Shown: piece after piece, positions 1-8,133 of the stretch | Position numbering within the stretch: position 1 is the first letter of the stretch | Layout of the letters: the number at the start of each line of letters is the position of its first letter | NCBI RefSeq assembly: GCF_900106795.1 | Contig: NZ_FNNS01000011.1 | Coordinates: 47,620-111,619, forward strand | Source: Aequorivita viscosa | Lineage (GTDB): Bacteria > Bacteroidota > Bacteroidia > Flavobacteriales > Flavobacteriaceae | Reading direction: 5' to 3' | Length of the DNA stretch: 64,000 nt | Made by a program: the position numbers and the translations under genes | Notes under the pieces: generated by a model | What the model saw: only the letters and a program-made list of their open reading frames with translations | Told to the model about the DNA's origin: nothing | Database searches by the model: none

Positions 1-120
1 AGGGCGCAAAGTAAAAACGCAAAGAATCGCAAAGTTTAATTTTCAATAATTTATGTTAACTCCCATAATATCAAGCATTCACAAATAACTAATAACTAAC
101 AACCAATAACTTCATAACCC
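1..120. repeat. Degenerate short-unit repeats at the window edge
   Basis: No gene is visible here. The heptamer CGCAAAG occurs three times within the first 34 bases, and a run of TAACTAA/AACAACC-like units fills about 80-118. It resembles the other short-unit spacers in this window (6.65-6.79 kb, 16.35-16.43 kb, 63.18-63.27 kb) but uses a different unit. It lies just beyond the 3' end of the TetR gene. No function is inferred. Confidence 0.5.
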
Positions 121-702
121 TTAATTCACTCTAATGCTATCCCAAGCTGCTTGATAGGCCATTTCTATATGTGTTTTATCCAATTGGAAACCGTTGCGTT
201 TATCTGCCATCATTAAAAACGATAGCGGATTTATGGTGTAGGCGTATAATATATAGTTAGATATGGGTTTAATAATTCCTTTACTTTTTCCACGTTCCCA
301 AAGGTCGAGTAGGGGTTGTAGGTGTTTAATTCCCTCTTGTCTACTTGTTTCGTCAATTATTGGGGTATTATCACATTGTGCTAAAAACATCGCGTTTTCT
401 GAATCTTTACATTTGAAATCGGCAATGCGTTTCCATATTGCTTCAAATCCTTCTTCAACGGTTAATCTATCATTATAGGTGGCGAAAGCATATTGAGTAT
501 ATTTTGCTTTAACTTCGATATAGGTTTTATTTACCAAATCTTGTTTGTTTTCGAAGTAGAGATATATAGTGGCAGGGGAGACATTTGCCATTTTTGCAAT
601 TTTACTCATTGGTGCAGCGTGAAAGCCATTATTGTTCACCAATTCTATAGTTGCCTTAATTAAGGCATTGCGTTTGTCTATACTTTTTTGAAGTTTCGCC
701 AT
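121..702 (-). CDS. TetR/AcrR family transcriptional regulator
   Basis: One-component DNA-binding repressor of 193 aa, the usual length for the family. The N-terminal helix-turn-helix spans about residues 12-57, with the typical motif VSPATIYLYFENKQDL at 41-56. The remaining helices form a ligand-binding and dimerisation domain that names no ligand. An inverted repeat of the TetR operator type (TGAATG-TT-CATTCA) lies 36 bases upstream of the start, so autoregulation is likely. The divergent neighbour is only a broken short-chain dehydrogenase, so the original target may have been lost. The family call is firm; the ligand and regulon are unknown. Confidence 0.93.
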   Translation of the reverse strand: MAKLQKSIDKRNALIKATIELVNNNGFHAAPMSKIAKMANVSPATIYLYFENKQDLVNKTYIEVKAKYTQYAFATYNDRLTVEEGFEAIWKRIADFKCKDSENAMFLAQCDNTPIIDETSRQEGIKHLQPLLDLWERGKSKGIIKPISNYILYAYTINPLSFLMMADKRNGFQLDKTHIEMAYQAAWDSIRVN

Positions 703-721
703 ATTGATTCTAATTCTGATG

Positions 722-751
722 CAAAGATATGTAAAAATGAATGTTCATTCA
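722..751 (-). promoter_or_regulatory. tetR promoter with palindromic operator
   Basis: On the minus strand TATCTTTG (722-729) matches the Bacteroidota -7 consensus TAnnTTTG, 20 bases before the tetR start. Directly upstream is the palindrome TGAATG-TT-CATTCA (738-751). A repressor bound there would cover the region just upstream of the -7 element. The sequence match is direct; binding by the adjacent TetR protein is inferred from position and symmetry. Confidence 0.7.
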
Positions 752-972
752 CTTTTTTAACAATGATTTATAGTTGATCGCTTAAGTGGTACTTTTTGAA
801 TTGGTTTATTATAGAAGTTACAGACCAAAACAGTAGTAGAATAAATTGAATGCGATTTCTAGTAGCTTCATCAATCGTAGATTTTACACTGCAGGTTTAT
901 TGGCAGCGAGATTGCGGGATTTCGTAGCTTTAGTGTCTGTTTAAAATATTTTCAGATAGGTTATGTTTCTAG

Positions 973-1452
973 CTAGCAAGTAATGCAATAGGGATGTTTA
1001 AATGTTTGCGTGAAGAATTAAAGCAAATGGTTGCCCAAAAACAAGGAGGTGCAATAGTCAATGTTGGCTCTGTAGCCGGTTTACGTGGTTTTTCTGGAAC
1101 ACCATCATATGTTGCAAGTAAGCACGCAGTGAACGGACTTACAAAAAATGCCGCCATTGACTATGCGGAGTTTGGAATACGAGTAAACTCTGTAAATATG
1201 GCTAATACTTCAACATCCATGGTTGAAAGAGCTTACCAACTTATGATGGCAAAAAGTAAAGCGAATAAAGACAATCCTGGCTCTGGAATTAGTGCTATAA
1301 AAACGCAGAGTTTATTACAATTTACAGACTCTGGGCACAGAGACTCAACACCAGAAGAACAAGTTGCAATAATGTTGTTCTTATTATCACCTGAAGCTTC
1401 ATATATAACAGGAGCCAATTGGGCTACAGATGTTCGATTTACTGCTTTTTAA
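973..1452 (+). pseudogene. Short-chain dehydrogenase/reductase, N-terminus missing
   Basis: About 159 codons match the C-terminal two thirds of an SDR. Present are the residues before the catalytic serine (GGAIVNVGSVAG), the YxxxK pair in SYVASK, and a C-terminal segment ending GANWATDV. Homology runs upstream of the first ATG (994): NAIGMFKCLREEL fits the SDR helix that follows the NNAG motif. A stop at 970-972 ends the frame, and the nucleotide-binding GxxxGxG half (about 90-100 residues) is absent. No Rossmann-like peptide is recognisable in 703-970. A 5' deletion or rearrangement is the simplest reading; expression from ATG 994 would give a protein without its cofactor site. Confidence 0.75.
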
Positions 1453-1940
<488 letters not shown>

Positions 1941-1941
<1 letters not shown>

Positions 1942-1972
1942 AAAATAAAAAGAAGCCCAACTTAGGGCTTCT
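1941..1972 (-). terminator. Rho-independent terminator after the nitroreductase gene
   Basis: Stem AGAAGCCC (1951-1958) pairs with GGGCTTCT (1965-1972) around a 6-base loop. Read on the minus strand it is followed by TTTTTATTTT. It lies about 70 bases beyond the nitroreductase stop codon. Confidence 0.8.
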
Positions 1973-2040
1973 AAAATAAACTCGATGTTGTATTTCTTTG
2001 ATTAGATACTATAGCAAAAGCTAGAGTAAACTCAAATCTC

Positions 2041-2646
2041 TTATTTTTTATAATCTCCATTAAAAGCAAATTCCGATTGCGCATTTCGGATACGTGTTTC
2101 TTTAAGTTCTTGTTCTCTTAAGCCTTCGGGTAATTTAGATACATCTCCACCATAATATCCAAAGGCGACTCCTGTGGCAACGTGATAATCATCGTTGAAT
2201 TTAAATTCCTTATTCGCATCCTTAAACCGAATTCCAGCCATTTGGTGTGCTGCAATGCCCATACTTTCTGCTTGCATAAGAACATTTCCCATAAAAAGTC
2301 CCAAATCGTGAAGTGCGTGAAAATTTTCTCTATTGTCCTTTCCCATTGTTTTCTTAAAAACATTCAGCCAAAGTACTTGTGCACTGCCAGCCCATGATTG
2401 GTTAAACTCATCTAAACAGTTAAAGATCCTGTCGTAGGTTTCTGTGCCTTTAATTCCCCAAATAACCCGCCAAGGCTGAAGATTGGATGCACTCGGAGCC
2501 CAACGACCTGCTTCGAGTAGTGTTTTTACCGTTTCTTCTTTAATTGGCGTGTCTGAAAATGCTCGAGGGCTCCATCTGTTTTTGATAGTATCTAAAATTG
2601 GATATTCAGTGTTTGTAATTTTTTTGATTGTGTTTTTCTTGTCCAT
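2041..2646 (-). CDS. Nitroreductase family protein
   Basis: FMN-dependent NAD(P)H oxidoreductase of 201 aa, normal for the small nitroreductase family. The N-terminal signature RWSPRAFSD (24-32) and the following EAGRWAPSASNLQPWR contain the residues that bind the FMN phosphate and ring. The C-terminal FGYYGGD segment is also typical. The natural substrate cannot be read from sequence; relatives reduce nitroaromatics, quinones or enals. It appears monocistronic, with a terminator downstream and an oppositely transcribed terC upstream. Confidence 0.9.
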   Translation of the reverse strand: MDKKNTIKKITNTEYPILDTIKNRWSPRAFSDTPIKEETVKTLLEAGRWAPSASNLQPWRVIWGIKGTETYDRIFNCLDEFNQSWAGSAQVLWLNVFKKTMGKDNRENFHALHDLGLFMGNVLMQAESMGIAAHQMAGIRFKDANKEFKFNDDYHVATGVAFGYYGGDVSKLPEGLREQELKETRIRNAQSEFAFNGDYKK

Positions 2647-2794
2647 ATATTTTCAATTTTTATGTCTACAATTTACTGAGTTCTATTACACTTAGAAAGC
2701 AATTTGAAAACTTTTAACGTAAGCTCATAATATTAACATTTTGCTATGCATGTTGAATTGAATTTGAAACTAATTTCACGCAAAAAATAACCGT

Positions 2795-3751
2795 ATGCTT
2801 GTCTGGGGAATCTTTATTGCCTTTATCATATTTTTTCTAATAGTAGACCTTGGTGTTATCAACCGTAATCCGCACGAAATCAAGACCAAAGAAGCTGCTT
2901 TTTGGACTTCTTTTTGGGTTTTGTTGGCCTTGGGATTTTCAGGAATTATCTACTGGCTTTTTAGCGAAGGCATGGTTGAAAACCCGACAAATCTAACAGC
3001 AAATCAAGCAGTATTAAAGTACATCACGGGTTACTTTATCGAACTATCATTAAGTATTGATAATGTGTTTGTGATTGCCGTTATATTTTCTTCGTTTTCT
3101 ATACCTAAAAAATACCAACACGAAGTATTATTCTGGGGAATTATGGGTGCTATAGTGTTTAGGGCCTTAATGATTCTTTTTGGTGTTGCCCTCATCAATA
3201 AATTCGATTGGATTATTTACGTTTTTGGCGTTTTTCTTTTGTTTACCGCTTATAGAATGTTGGTTCATAAAGAAGCTGAATTTGATCCAAAGAAATCGAC
3301 TGTTTTTAAGTTTATGAAAAAGTTGTTCCCAATAACAAATAAAATGGATGGCGATAAGTTTTTTATCCGACGTATGGGAATTAAAGCCGCCACTCCCCTT
3401 TTTATTGCCTTAATTATTATTGAATTAACCGATATTCTATTTGCCTTAGACAGTATTCCGGCTATTTTGGCCATTACTTCGGATCCGTTTATCGTATTTA
3501 GCTCCAATATACTGGCTATTATGGGATTACGCTCTATGTATTTTCTAATTTCCAGAATGTTGGATAAGTTTAGGTATATCAATTACAGCTTGGTTATAAT
3601 TCTTGCATTTGTAGGAATTAAAATGTTGCTGTCTGATTTTGTGCATTTTCCCGAATTACTTTCTTTGGGAATCATCGTTTTTTCTTTAATTGGCGGAATT
3701 GTGGCCTCGTTACTACTGCCCTCCTCTGGAACATCTGGTTTAAAGGAATAA
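2795..3751 (+). CDS. TerC/Alx family integral membrane protein
   Basis: A 318-aa polytopic membrane protein with about eight or nine hydrophobic segments. It carries the TerC hallmarks: the acidic intramembrane motif ELSLSIDNVFV (about 93-103) and the second copy ELTDILFALDSIPA (about 212-225), whose aspartates are thought to handle metal ions. Relatives (Alx, YkoY, TerC) act in manganese export or tellurite resistance; the former is more likely for a stand-alone gene without other ter genes. No riboswitch-like leader was recognised in the 148 bases upstream. Confidence 0.92.
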   Translation: MLVWGIFIAFIIFFLIVDLGVINRNPHEIKTKEAAFWTSFWVLLALGFSGIIYWLFSEGMVENPTNLTANQAVLKYITGYFIELSLSIDNVFVIAVIFSSFSIPKKYQHEVLFWGIMGAIVFRALMILFGVALINKFDWIIYVFGVFLLFTAYRMLVHKEAEFDPKKSTVFKFMKKLFPITNKMDGDKFFIRRMGIKAATPLFIALIIIELTDILFALDSIPAILAITSDPFIVFSSNILAIMGLRSMYFLISRMLDKFRYINYSLVIILAFVGIKMLLSDFVHFPELLSLGIIVFSLIGGIVASLLLPSSGTSGLKE

Positions 3752-3831
3752 TATCATAATTTTCTTTAAAAAGCTTGGAATGGTTTTCCTCCTATTGTAT
3801 CTTTAGTTTTCGTAACCAAATTGTATATTAT

Positions 3832-4134
3832 ATGAACATACATTTCGAATACCACGATGTGGCGGCAAGCTCTAGATTAGAAGAGTTTATTTCAGAAAAA
3901 CTTAATAAGCTCGAAAATAAATACGACTTTATTGTTAAGGCAGACGTATATTTAAAAAAGGAAAACTCCAATAATCCTGAATTAGGAAAAATTTGTAGTG
4001 TAAAACTCGGTACACCGGGGCAAACAATTTTTGCAGAAACATCGTCAGGTACTTTCGAAGCTTCGATTGCTAAAGTAATTACTGAATTACGTTCACAATT
4101 ACAGCGACAGAAAGAAAAAATGAGACCACATTAA
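3832..4134 (+). CDS. hpf: Ribosome hibernation-promoting factor, short form (HPF/RaiA)
   Basis: A 100-aa S30AE-domain protein that binds the 30S decoding channel and stalls ribosomes in slow growth. The start MNIHFEYHDV is chosen at 3832; an in-frame ATG at 3775 would add 19 atypical residues and swallow the probable promoter element TATCTTTA at 3798-3805. The fold shows as the N-terminal strand, the helix RLEEFISEKLNKLENKY and the basic end QLQRQKEKMRPH. It lacks the C-terminal dimerisation domain of long HPF. Only two bases separate its stop from the next start, so the two genes are probably cotranscribed. Confidence 0.88.
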   Translation: MNIHFEYHDVAASSRLEEFISEKLNKLENKYDFIVKADVYLKKENSNNPELGKICSVKLGTPGQTIFAETSSGTFEASIAKVITELRSQLQRQKEKMRPH

Positions 4135-4136
4135 TA

Positions 4137-4610
4137 ATGAAAAACATGGGAATTATAGCACGGGATGAAAATCAAATAACGCTAATATTTAGTAGCAATA
4201 CTCGACTTGGTGCGCACACTCTAAGTTATTTGCGTGGAATAGATAAAAAATATTTACCTATCGATCTTGCCAAATCTAAAATTGGGGATACTATATGGGT
4301 AGAAATTGCTGAATCGCTCGGTGTAAAAGTTGGCGATTTAGTCGATAAAAGAGCGTTAGATATAGACACAATCGTTACCGAAAACTATGGTACACACGAT
4401 TGGATTAAAATTATTCAAAATAATGATAGTGTTATTTCTAGACCTATTTTGATTAAGGGCGAACGCACCCAACAAATAGAAAACCCTACTGAAGTTTTAG
4501 AATTTTTTGAAGTAGATTCTGCAGGTCTTGAGCAAAGTCAGATACGAGAGGAAGATATTGACATTGAAAGGACTACTAAAGGAGAAAATTTTATAGAAAG
4601 GAAAAAATAA
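4137..4610 (+). CDS. ArsC/Spx-fold protein lacking the catalytic cysteine
   Basis: A 157-aa protein that I place tentatively in the arsenate reductase/Spx thioredoxin-fold family. The support is the helical middle, the KVGDLVDKRALD segment and the motif SRPILIKGE (about 101-109), like the conserved RPIL strand of ArsC. The protein contains no cysteine at all, so thiol-based reductase chemistry is impossible. The acidic tail beyond residue 115 is not part of the fold. It sits two bases after hpf, suggesting a linked role in stress or ribosome physiology, which is only inferred. A second ATG (MGIIARDEN) three codons in is an equally good start. Confidence 0.6.
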   Translation: MKNMGIIARDENQITLIFSSNTRLGAHTLSYLRGIDKKYLPIDLAKSKIGDTIWVEIAESLGVKVGDLVDKRALDIDTIVTENYGTHDWIKIIQNNDSVISRPILIKGERTQQIENPTEVLEFFEVDSAGLEQSQIREEDIDIERTTKGENFIERKK

Positions 4611-4979
4611 TCATTTCTTTTCTACTGTTTTTACTGGTTGAATTTGGGGTTTTACTTTTCTGTAAAACTCCATTTGCAACCTTGTAAGTATATCATTCAT
4701 TTCCCTGGTTTCTTCGCGTTGCAGCGCCGAAAGTAAATCAATTTTTTTCTGTCCGCTAAACGCTTTTTCTATTTCGTTCTTTCTTATTAAGAACTCTGCT
4801 ACTTTTTGTCGAAACAATAATTCTTGTTCCCCTGAAAATGCTAATTCACGATTATACTCAGTTGTTATTCTGATAGCTTCGCTTCGTACATTTTCATTTG
4901 AATTTTGAAAAAAAGTATCTTGCGCCATTACAATAATCGGCGCCATTAGTATTGTAATTAATAGAAGAAGGTTTTTCAT
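4611..4979 (-). CDS. Small secreted protein of unknown function
   Basis: A 122-aa protein starting at MKNLLLLITILM, followed by a clear signal peptide ending near VMAQD. The mature part is helical and charged, with a heptad-like stretch (RQKVAEFLIRKNEIEKAF) and a Lys/Pro/Val-rich end. The layout resembles small periplasmic helical-hairpin proteins (Spy/CpxP-like), but no LTxxQ motif is present, so the resemblance is only in shape. An upstream in-frame ATG at 5021 would mask the signal peptide. Its stop codon abuts that of the convergent ArsC-fold gene exactly. Confidence 0.7.
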   Translation of the reverse strand: MKNLLLLITILMAPIIVMAQDTFFQNSNENVRSEAIRITTEYNRELAFSGEQELLFRQKVAEFLIRKNEIEKAFSGQKKIDLLSALQREETREMNDILTRLQMEFYRKVKPQIQPVKTVEKK

Positions 4980-5113
4980 AATATTTTTCTTTTTAGTCCT
5001 GATTAAGGTACTAAAAATCAAGAAAAATATTCTTTTTTTAACCTACTTTAACTGATTGATAATAAGAACTTAACACGCTTTCTTGTCGTTCATTTCAGTG
5101 AAAAATTGTTATA

Positions 5114-5365
5114 CTATTTGGCTATTTTTTGTTGGATAAGCAAAATAGCATCATTAACATTTCGAAGTTTTTCCATATCCTCATTTTTAAACTCAATATT
5201 AAATTTATCCTCAATATCAAGCACAATATCAACAAGATGTGCAGAATTGATATTAAGCTCCCTTGTTAAATCGCTAGAACGGTTTATATCTATAGCTGAA
5301 ACATCTTCAGGTAAATAGGTTTTAATTATTGGTTCGAGAAGGTCGTAAATCTCATCTGAAATCAT
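5114..5365 (-). CDS. Acyl carrier protein of the type III PKS operon
   Basis: An 83-aa acyl carrier protein, the last gene of the operon. The phosphopantetheine serine is predicted at about residue 41 in ELNINSAHLVDIV, so the usual DSL motif is replaced by NSA. The rest of helix II (VDIVLDIEDKFNIEF) is typical. The start overlaps the ketosynthase stop by 4 bases, implying coupled translation. It is too divergent to look like the housekeeping AcpP and is probably dedicated to this pathway. Confidence 0.88.
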   Translation of the reverse strand: MISDEIYDLLEPIIKTYLPEDVSAIDINRSSDLTRELNINSAHLVDIVLDIEDKFNIEFKNEDMEKLRNVNDAILLIQQKIAK

Positions 5366-6642
5366 ATATATTTATTTTTTCTAAAGATAACACAAGCGTT
5401 TACATCTCCAAAGCCAAAACTCGCCTTAGCGATTGTTTGTAGCGGTATTTCTTGAAGTTTAGTCACCACTTTTTCTGACGCAATGATTGATGCTATTTCA
5501 GGATGTAAATTACCACAATTTACATTTGGAAAAATAAAGCCTTCGTGAAGTTGAAGAATAGCCGAAACAATCTCGATACTTCCACTCGCAGCCAAGCAAT
5601 GGCCTGTCATTCCTTTTAACGAATTTATATATGGAAAATCGTTGTCTTTTCTGTTAAGAGCACTACTCCAATTCTTTATTTCGTCTGTGTCTTTAATAGT
5701 TGCCGTTAAATGACCGTTTATATACTCAATTTCTGAAGCTGTAATTCCAGCATCGGTCAAAGCATCTGTAATACATTTTTGAATCGCAATACTGTTTGGA
5801 GCGGTCATGCTTCCTTCTCCTCTTTGTCCGCCGTTATTAATAGCACCGCCAAGTACTTCGGCATAAATTGTGGCCCCACGTTTTTGAGCACTCTCTAAGG
5901 ACTCCAATAAATAAGCCCCTGCCCCACTTCCTGGAACAAAGCCGCTAGCATTTGCACTCATAGGTCCGGCTACATTTTGAGGCATATCGTTGTATTTGTA
6001 TGTAGTGACTTTCATCGCATCAAAACCACCCCAAATATAAGGCCCGTAATCGCTAGTGCTGCCGCAGAGCATATAGGTTGCCTTTCCGTTTGCAATGTGT
6101 TCAAACCCCATTAAAAGTGCTTCTGTTCCTGTGGCACAGGCAGATGAATTGGCCGTAACTTTATTTCCTGCGCCAATAAGTCCGCCGAGGTAGGCACTTA
6201 CGCCACTTGTCATCGTTTGCGCCACAGAAGTACTACCCAAGCGACGTACATTTTTATCGTCGATTTTATAAATGGCTTCTCTAAACTTTTCAACGCCGCT
6301 AGTACCACTTCCGAAGATTATTCCTAATTCCCAAAGTGGTTCTTCGTTCTTATTTGTAACGTTTAAACCAGCGTCTTTTAAAGCGTCCATTCCTGCAATA
6401 ACACCGTACAGAATTCCACTACTATTGAAGTTTCGAAGTTGTAGTTCGGATAGGTATTCTCGTTTTTTTTCTTCTGAAATTTCGGGTTGCCCACCTAACT
6501 GACAAGAAAACTTTAATTCGCGCAGTTCGGGAAAGAAACGTATTCCTGAAGATCCTGATTTTATGGCTTCTTTAAAATCAGGAATCCCCACACCATTTGG
6601 TGAAACCACTCCTAATCCAGTTATAACGACTCGTTTTTTCAA
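5362..6642 (-). CDS. Beta-ketoacyl-ACP synthase (FabF/KAS II-like)
   Basis: A 426-aa thiolase-fold condensing enzyme that extends acyl-ACP with malonyl-ACP. The nucleophile is Cys169 in NSSACATG, and the two histidines lie in INGHLTAT (about 310) and MTGHCLAASG (about 345). This gives the C-H-H triad of elongating KAS enzymes rather than the C-H-N triad of KAS III. The first histidine motif is altered from the usual HGT to HLT. It has no chain-length-factor partner. It overlaps the ACP gene by 4 bases and lies 183 bases downstream of the dehydratase gene, across a repeat-rich spacer. Confidence 0.92.
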   Translation of the reverse strand: MKKRVVITGLGVVSPNGVGIPDFKEAIKSGSSGIRFFPELRELKFSCQLGGQPEISEEKKREYLSELQLRNFNSSGILYGVIAGMDALKDAGLNVTNKNEEPLWELGIIFGSGTSGVEKFREAIYKIDDKNVRRLGSTSVAQTMTSGVSAYLGGLIGAGNKVTANSSACATGTEALLMGFEHIANGKATYMLCGSTSDYGPYIWGGFDAMKVTTYKYNDMPQNVAGPMSANASGFVPGSGAGAYLLESLESAQKRGATIYAEVLGGAINNGGQRGEGSMTAPNSIAIQKCITDALTDAGITASEIEYINGHLTATIKDTDEIKNWSSALNRKDNDFPYINSLKGMTGHCLAASGSIEIVSAILQLHEGFIFPNVNCGNLHPEIASIIASEKVVTKLQEIPLQTIAKASFGFGDVNACVIFRKNKYI

Positions 6643-6825
6643 GTTTATGTTTAAAGGGTTTAAAAAGTTTAAATGTTTAAGAGTTTAAGAGTTTATAGGT
6701 ATTATTGGTAATGAATCTTTGGTTGGCGTTAAATACACGTTTCTTTACTCTTTGTTCTCTAGTCTTTACTCTCTAGTCATAATTCTCTAATCTTTTTTCA
6801 TCAACAAAAACTAATTGTTTAAAAA
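6643..6825 (-). repeat. Short-unit tandem repeats inside the PKS operon
   Basis: The only wide gap in the operon. On the minus strand it holds about two and a half copies of a 14-base unit, GACTAGAGARYAAA (6741-6780 plus a degenerate part to 6792), and about six copies of an 8-base unit close to AAACTCTT (6648-6697). Neither block is coding and no terminator is evident, so read-through from the dehydratase gene to the ketosynthase gene is plausible. Confidence 0.7.
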
Positions 6826-7266
6826 TCAATGGATTATCATTCCCGAAACAACTCCTTTTGCGATTAATTCTTCTTTTGAATTGATCATTTTTACTTTACA
6901 CTTTAATTTTTTGAATCTAAAGTATATTTTTTCTGAAATTACCATAACCTTTTCATTGGGAAAAACGGGTAGATAAAAATCAATTTCGGTACTGCTCAGC
7001 GCAAATGATGCATCTTTTGGTAAATCTTCTTTTTCTAATAGATAAATTCCCAAACATACTAGTCCAATTTGAGCCATACATTCTGTGAGTATAACGCCAG
7101 GCGTTACTGGGTTATCCTTAAAATGTCCTTCGTAAAAAAAAGCATCTGATCGAAATGTATAAACTCCCTTTACACCTTCTTCTGAAACCGATAACAGTTC
7201 GTCCACAAACAGAAAGGGCTCTGAATATGGAAGTTGCGCAAGTATGGTTTGATATTCCAAATTCAT
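6826..7266 (-). CDS. FabZ-like 3-hydroxyacyl-ACP dehydratase (hotdog fold)
   Basis: A 146-aa single hotdog-domain dehydratase. The FabZ signature YEGHFKDNPVTPGVILTE is complete, with catalytic His48 and Glu62. The length equals that of housekeeping FabZ. It would remove water from the 3-hydroxyacyl-ACP made during chain extension. Its presence with a KAS, an enoyl reductase and an ACP shows that the operon encodes most of a reducing elongation cycle. A ketoreductase is the missing step and may be borrowed from primary metabolism (FabG). Confidence 0.88.
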   Translation of the reverse strand: MNLEYQTILAQLPYSEPFLFVDELLSVSEEGVKGVYTFRSDAFFYEGHFKDNPVTPGVILTECMAQIGLVCLGIYLLEKEDLPKDASFALSSTEIDFYLPVFPNEKVMVISEKIYFRFKKLKCKVKMINSKEELIAKGVVSGMIIH

Positions 7267-7315
7267 TTCTTTTAGTTAAATCGTCACTCTTAAATAGTAC
7301 ATCATAAATCGTTAA

Positions 7316-8131
7316 TCACCTAAGGCTTTCCCCTCCATCTACTTTAATGATAGAGCCATTGATCCAGTTTGCTTCATTATTACAAAGTAAGGCAACTACA
7401 TTAGCGACATCATCTGGGGTTGTAAGTCTATTGAACGGATTGCGATTTATTGCCATTTTAGCTAATTCTTCACTATCAGGAATTGCCCGAAATGAAGCTG
7501 TTTGTGTAGTTCCCGCCTGAATACAATTGGTGGTTATACCCAAAGCTGCGAGTTCTACGGCCATATTTCTCATCAAGGATTCCAATACAGATTTAGCAGC
7601 TGAAACTGCACCGTAACCGGGCCATACCCTGTTGCTTCCTTCACTTGTAAAAGCTATGTTTCGAGCGTTTGCTGTAAATTTTTCTTGTTGAATTAAAACT
7701 TGAGTCCATTCGTGCCAACTAGTTGCCATTGCGTGAATTGTAATGTCCAAATCTATTTTTGAAAGCGTTTCAGATTCGGTCCCTGTCATTTTTTTTAAAC
7801 TGCCTTTAGCTATGCTGTGCAGGAGTAACTTCACACTGTTTTTAGGCAGTTGTTGTACTATTTCGTTTCGCGCTTCTTTACTTAAAGCATCCCGATTAAA
7901 TGTTTTAACCAGCACTCCAAAAGACTTTATTGTTTTTACTTCTTCTGCAATGTGCGGTAAACTACTTTTTCTATCCCGATGTACAATACAGATATTGAAA
8001 CCTTCCGAAGCGAGCTTTTTTGCACTAGCTAAACCAAGTCCGCTACTGCCTCCAAGAATAATTGCCCACTCGCCTTTTATGTTTAACGGTACGGTGTTTT
8101 TTTGGGATCTGTCAGCTTTTATTTCATTCAT
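7316..8131 (-). CDS. FabI/FabL-type enoyl-ACP reductase-like SDR
   Basis: A 271-aa SDR. The dinucleotide site is GGSSGLG (27-33), as in FabL. The segment LLLHSIAKGSL (102-112) matches the VHSI motif of enoyl-ACP reductases. The catalytic pair is Tyr173 and Lys180, a Y-x6-K spacing (YGAVSAAK) that marks enoyl-ACP reductases rather than the Y-x3-K of ketoreductases. The C-terminus (NPFNRLTTPDDVANVVALL then VDGG) also follows FabI. An NAD(P)H-dependent enoyl reductase is therefore more likely than a FabG ketoreductase. It starts 2 bases after the PKS stop. About 20 residues precede the domain. Confidence 0.8.
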   Translation of the reverse strand: MNEIKADRSQKNTVPLNIKGEWAIILGGSSGLGLASAKKLASEGFNICIVHRDRKSSLPHIAEEVKTIKSFGVLVKTFNRDALSKEARNEIVQQLPKNSVKLLLHSIAKGSLKKMTGTESETLSKIDLDITIHAMATSWHEWTQVLIQQEKFTANARNIAFTSEGSNRVWPGYGAVSAAKSVLESLMRNMAVELAALGITTNCIQAGTTQTASFRAIPDSEELAKMAINRNPFNRLTTPDDVANVVALLCNNEANWINGSIIKVDGGESLR

Positions 8132-8133
8132 AA

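Noticed and set aside
2647-2794. Manganese (yybP-ykoY) riboswitch upstream of terC
   Set aside because: No paired stems with the conserved loop sequences could be found in this AT-rich spacer.
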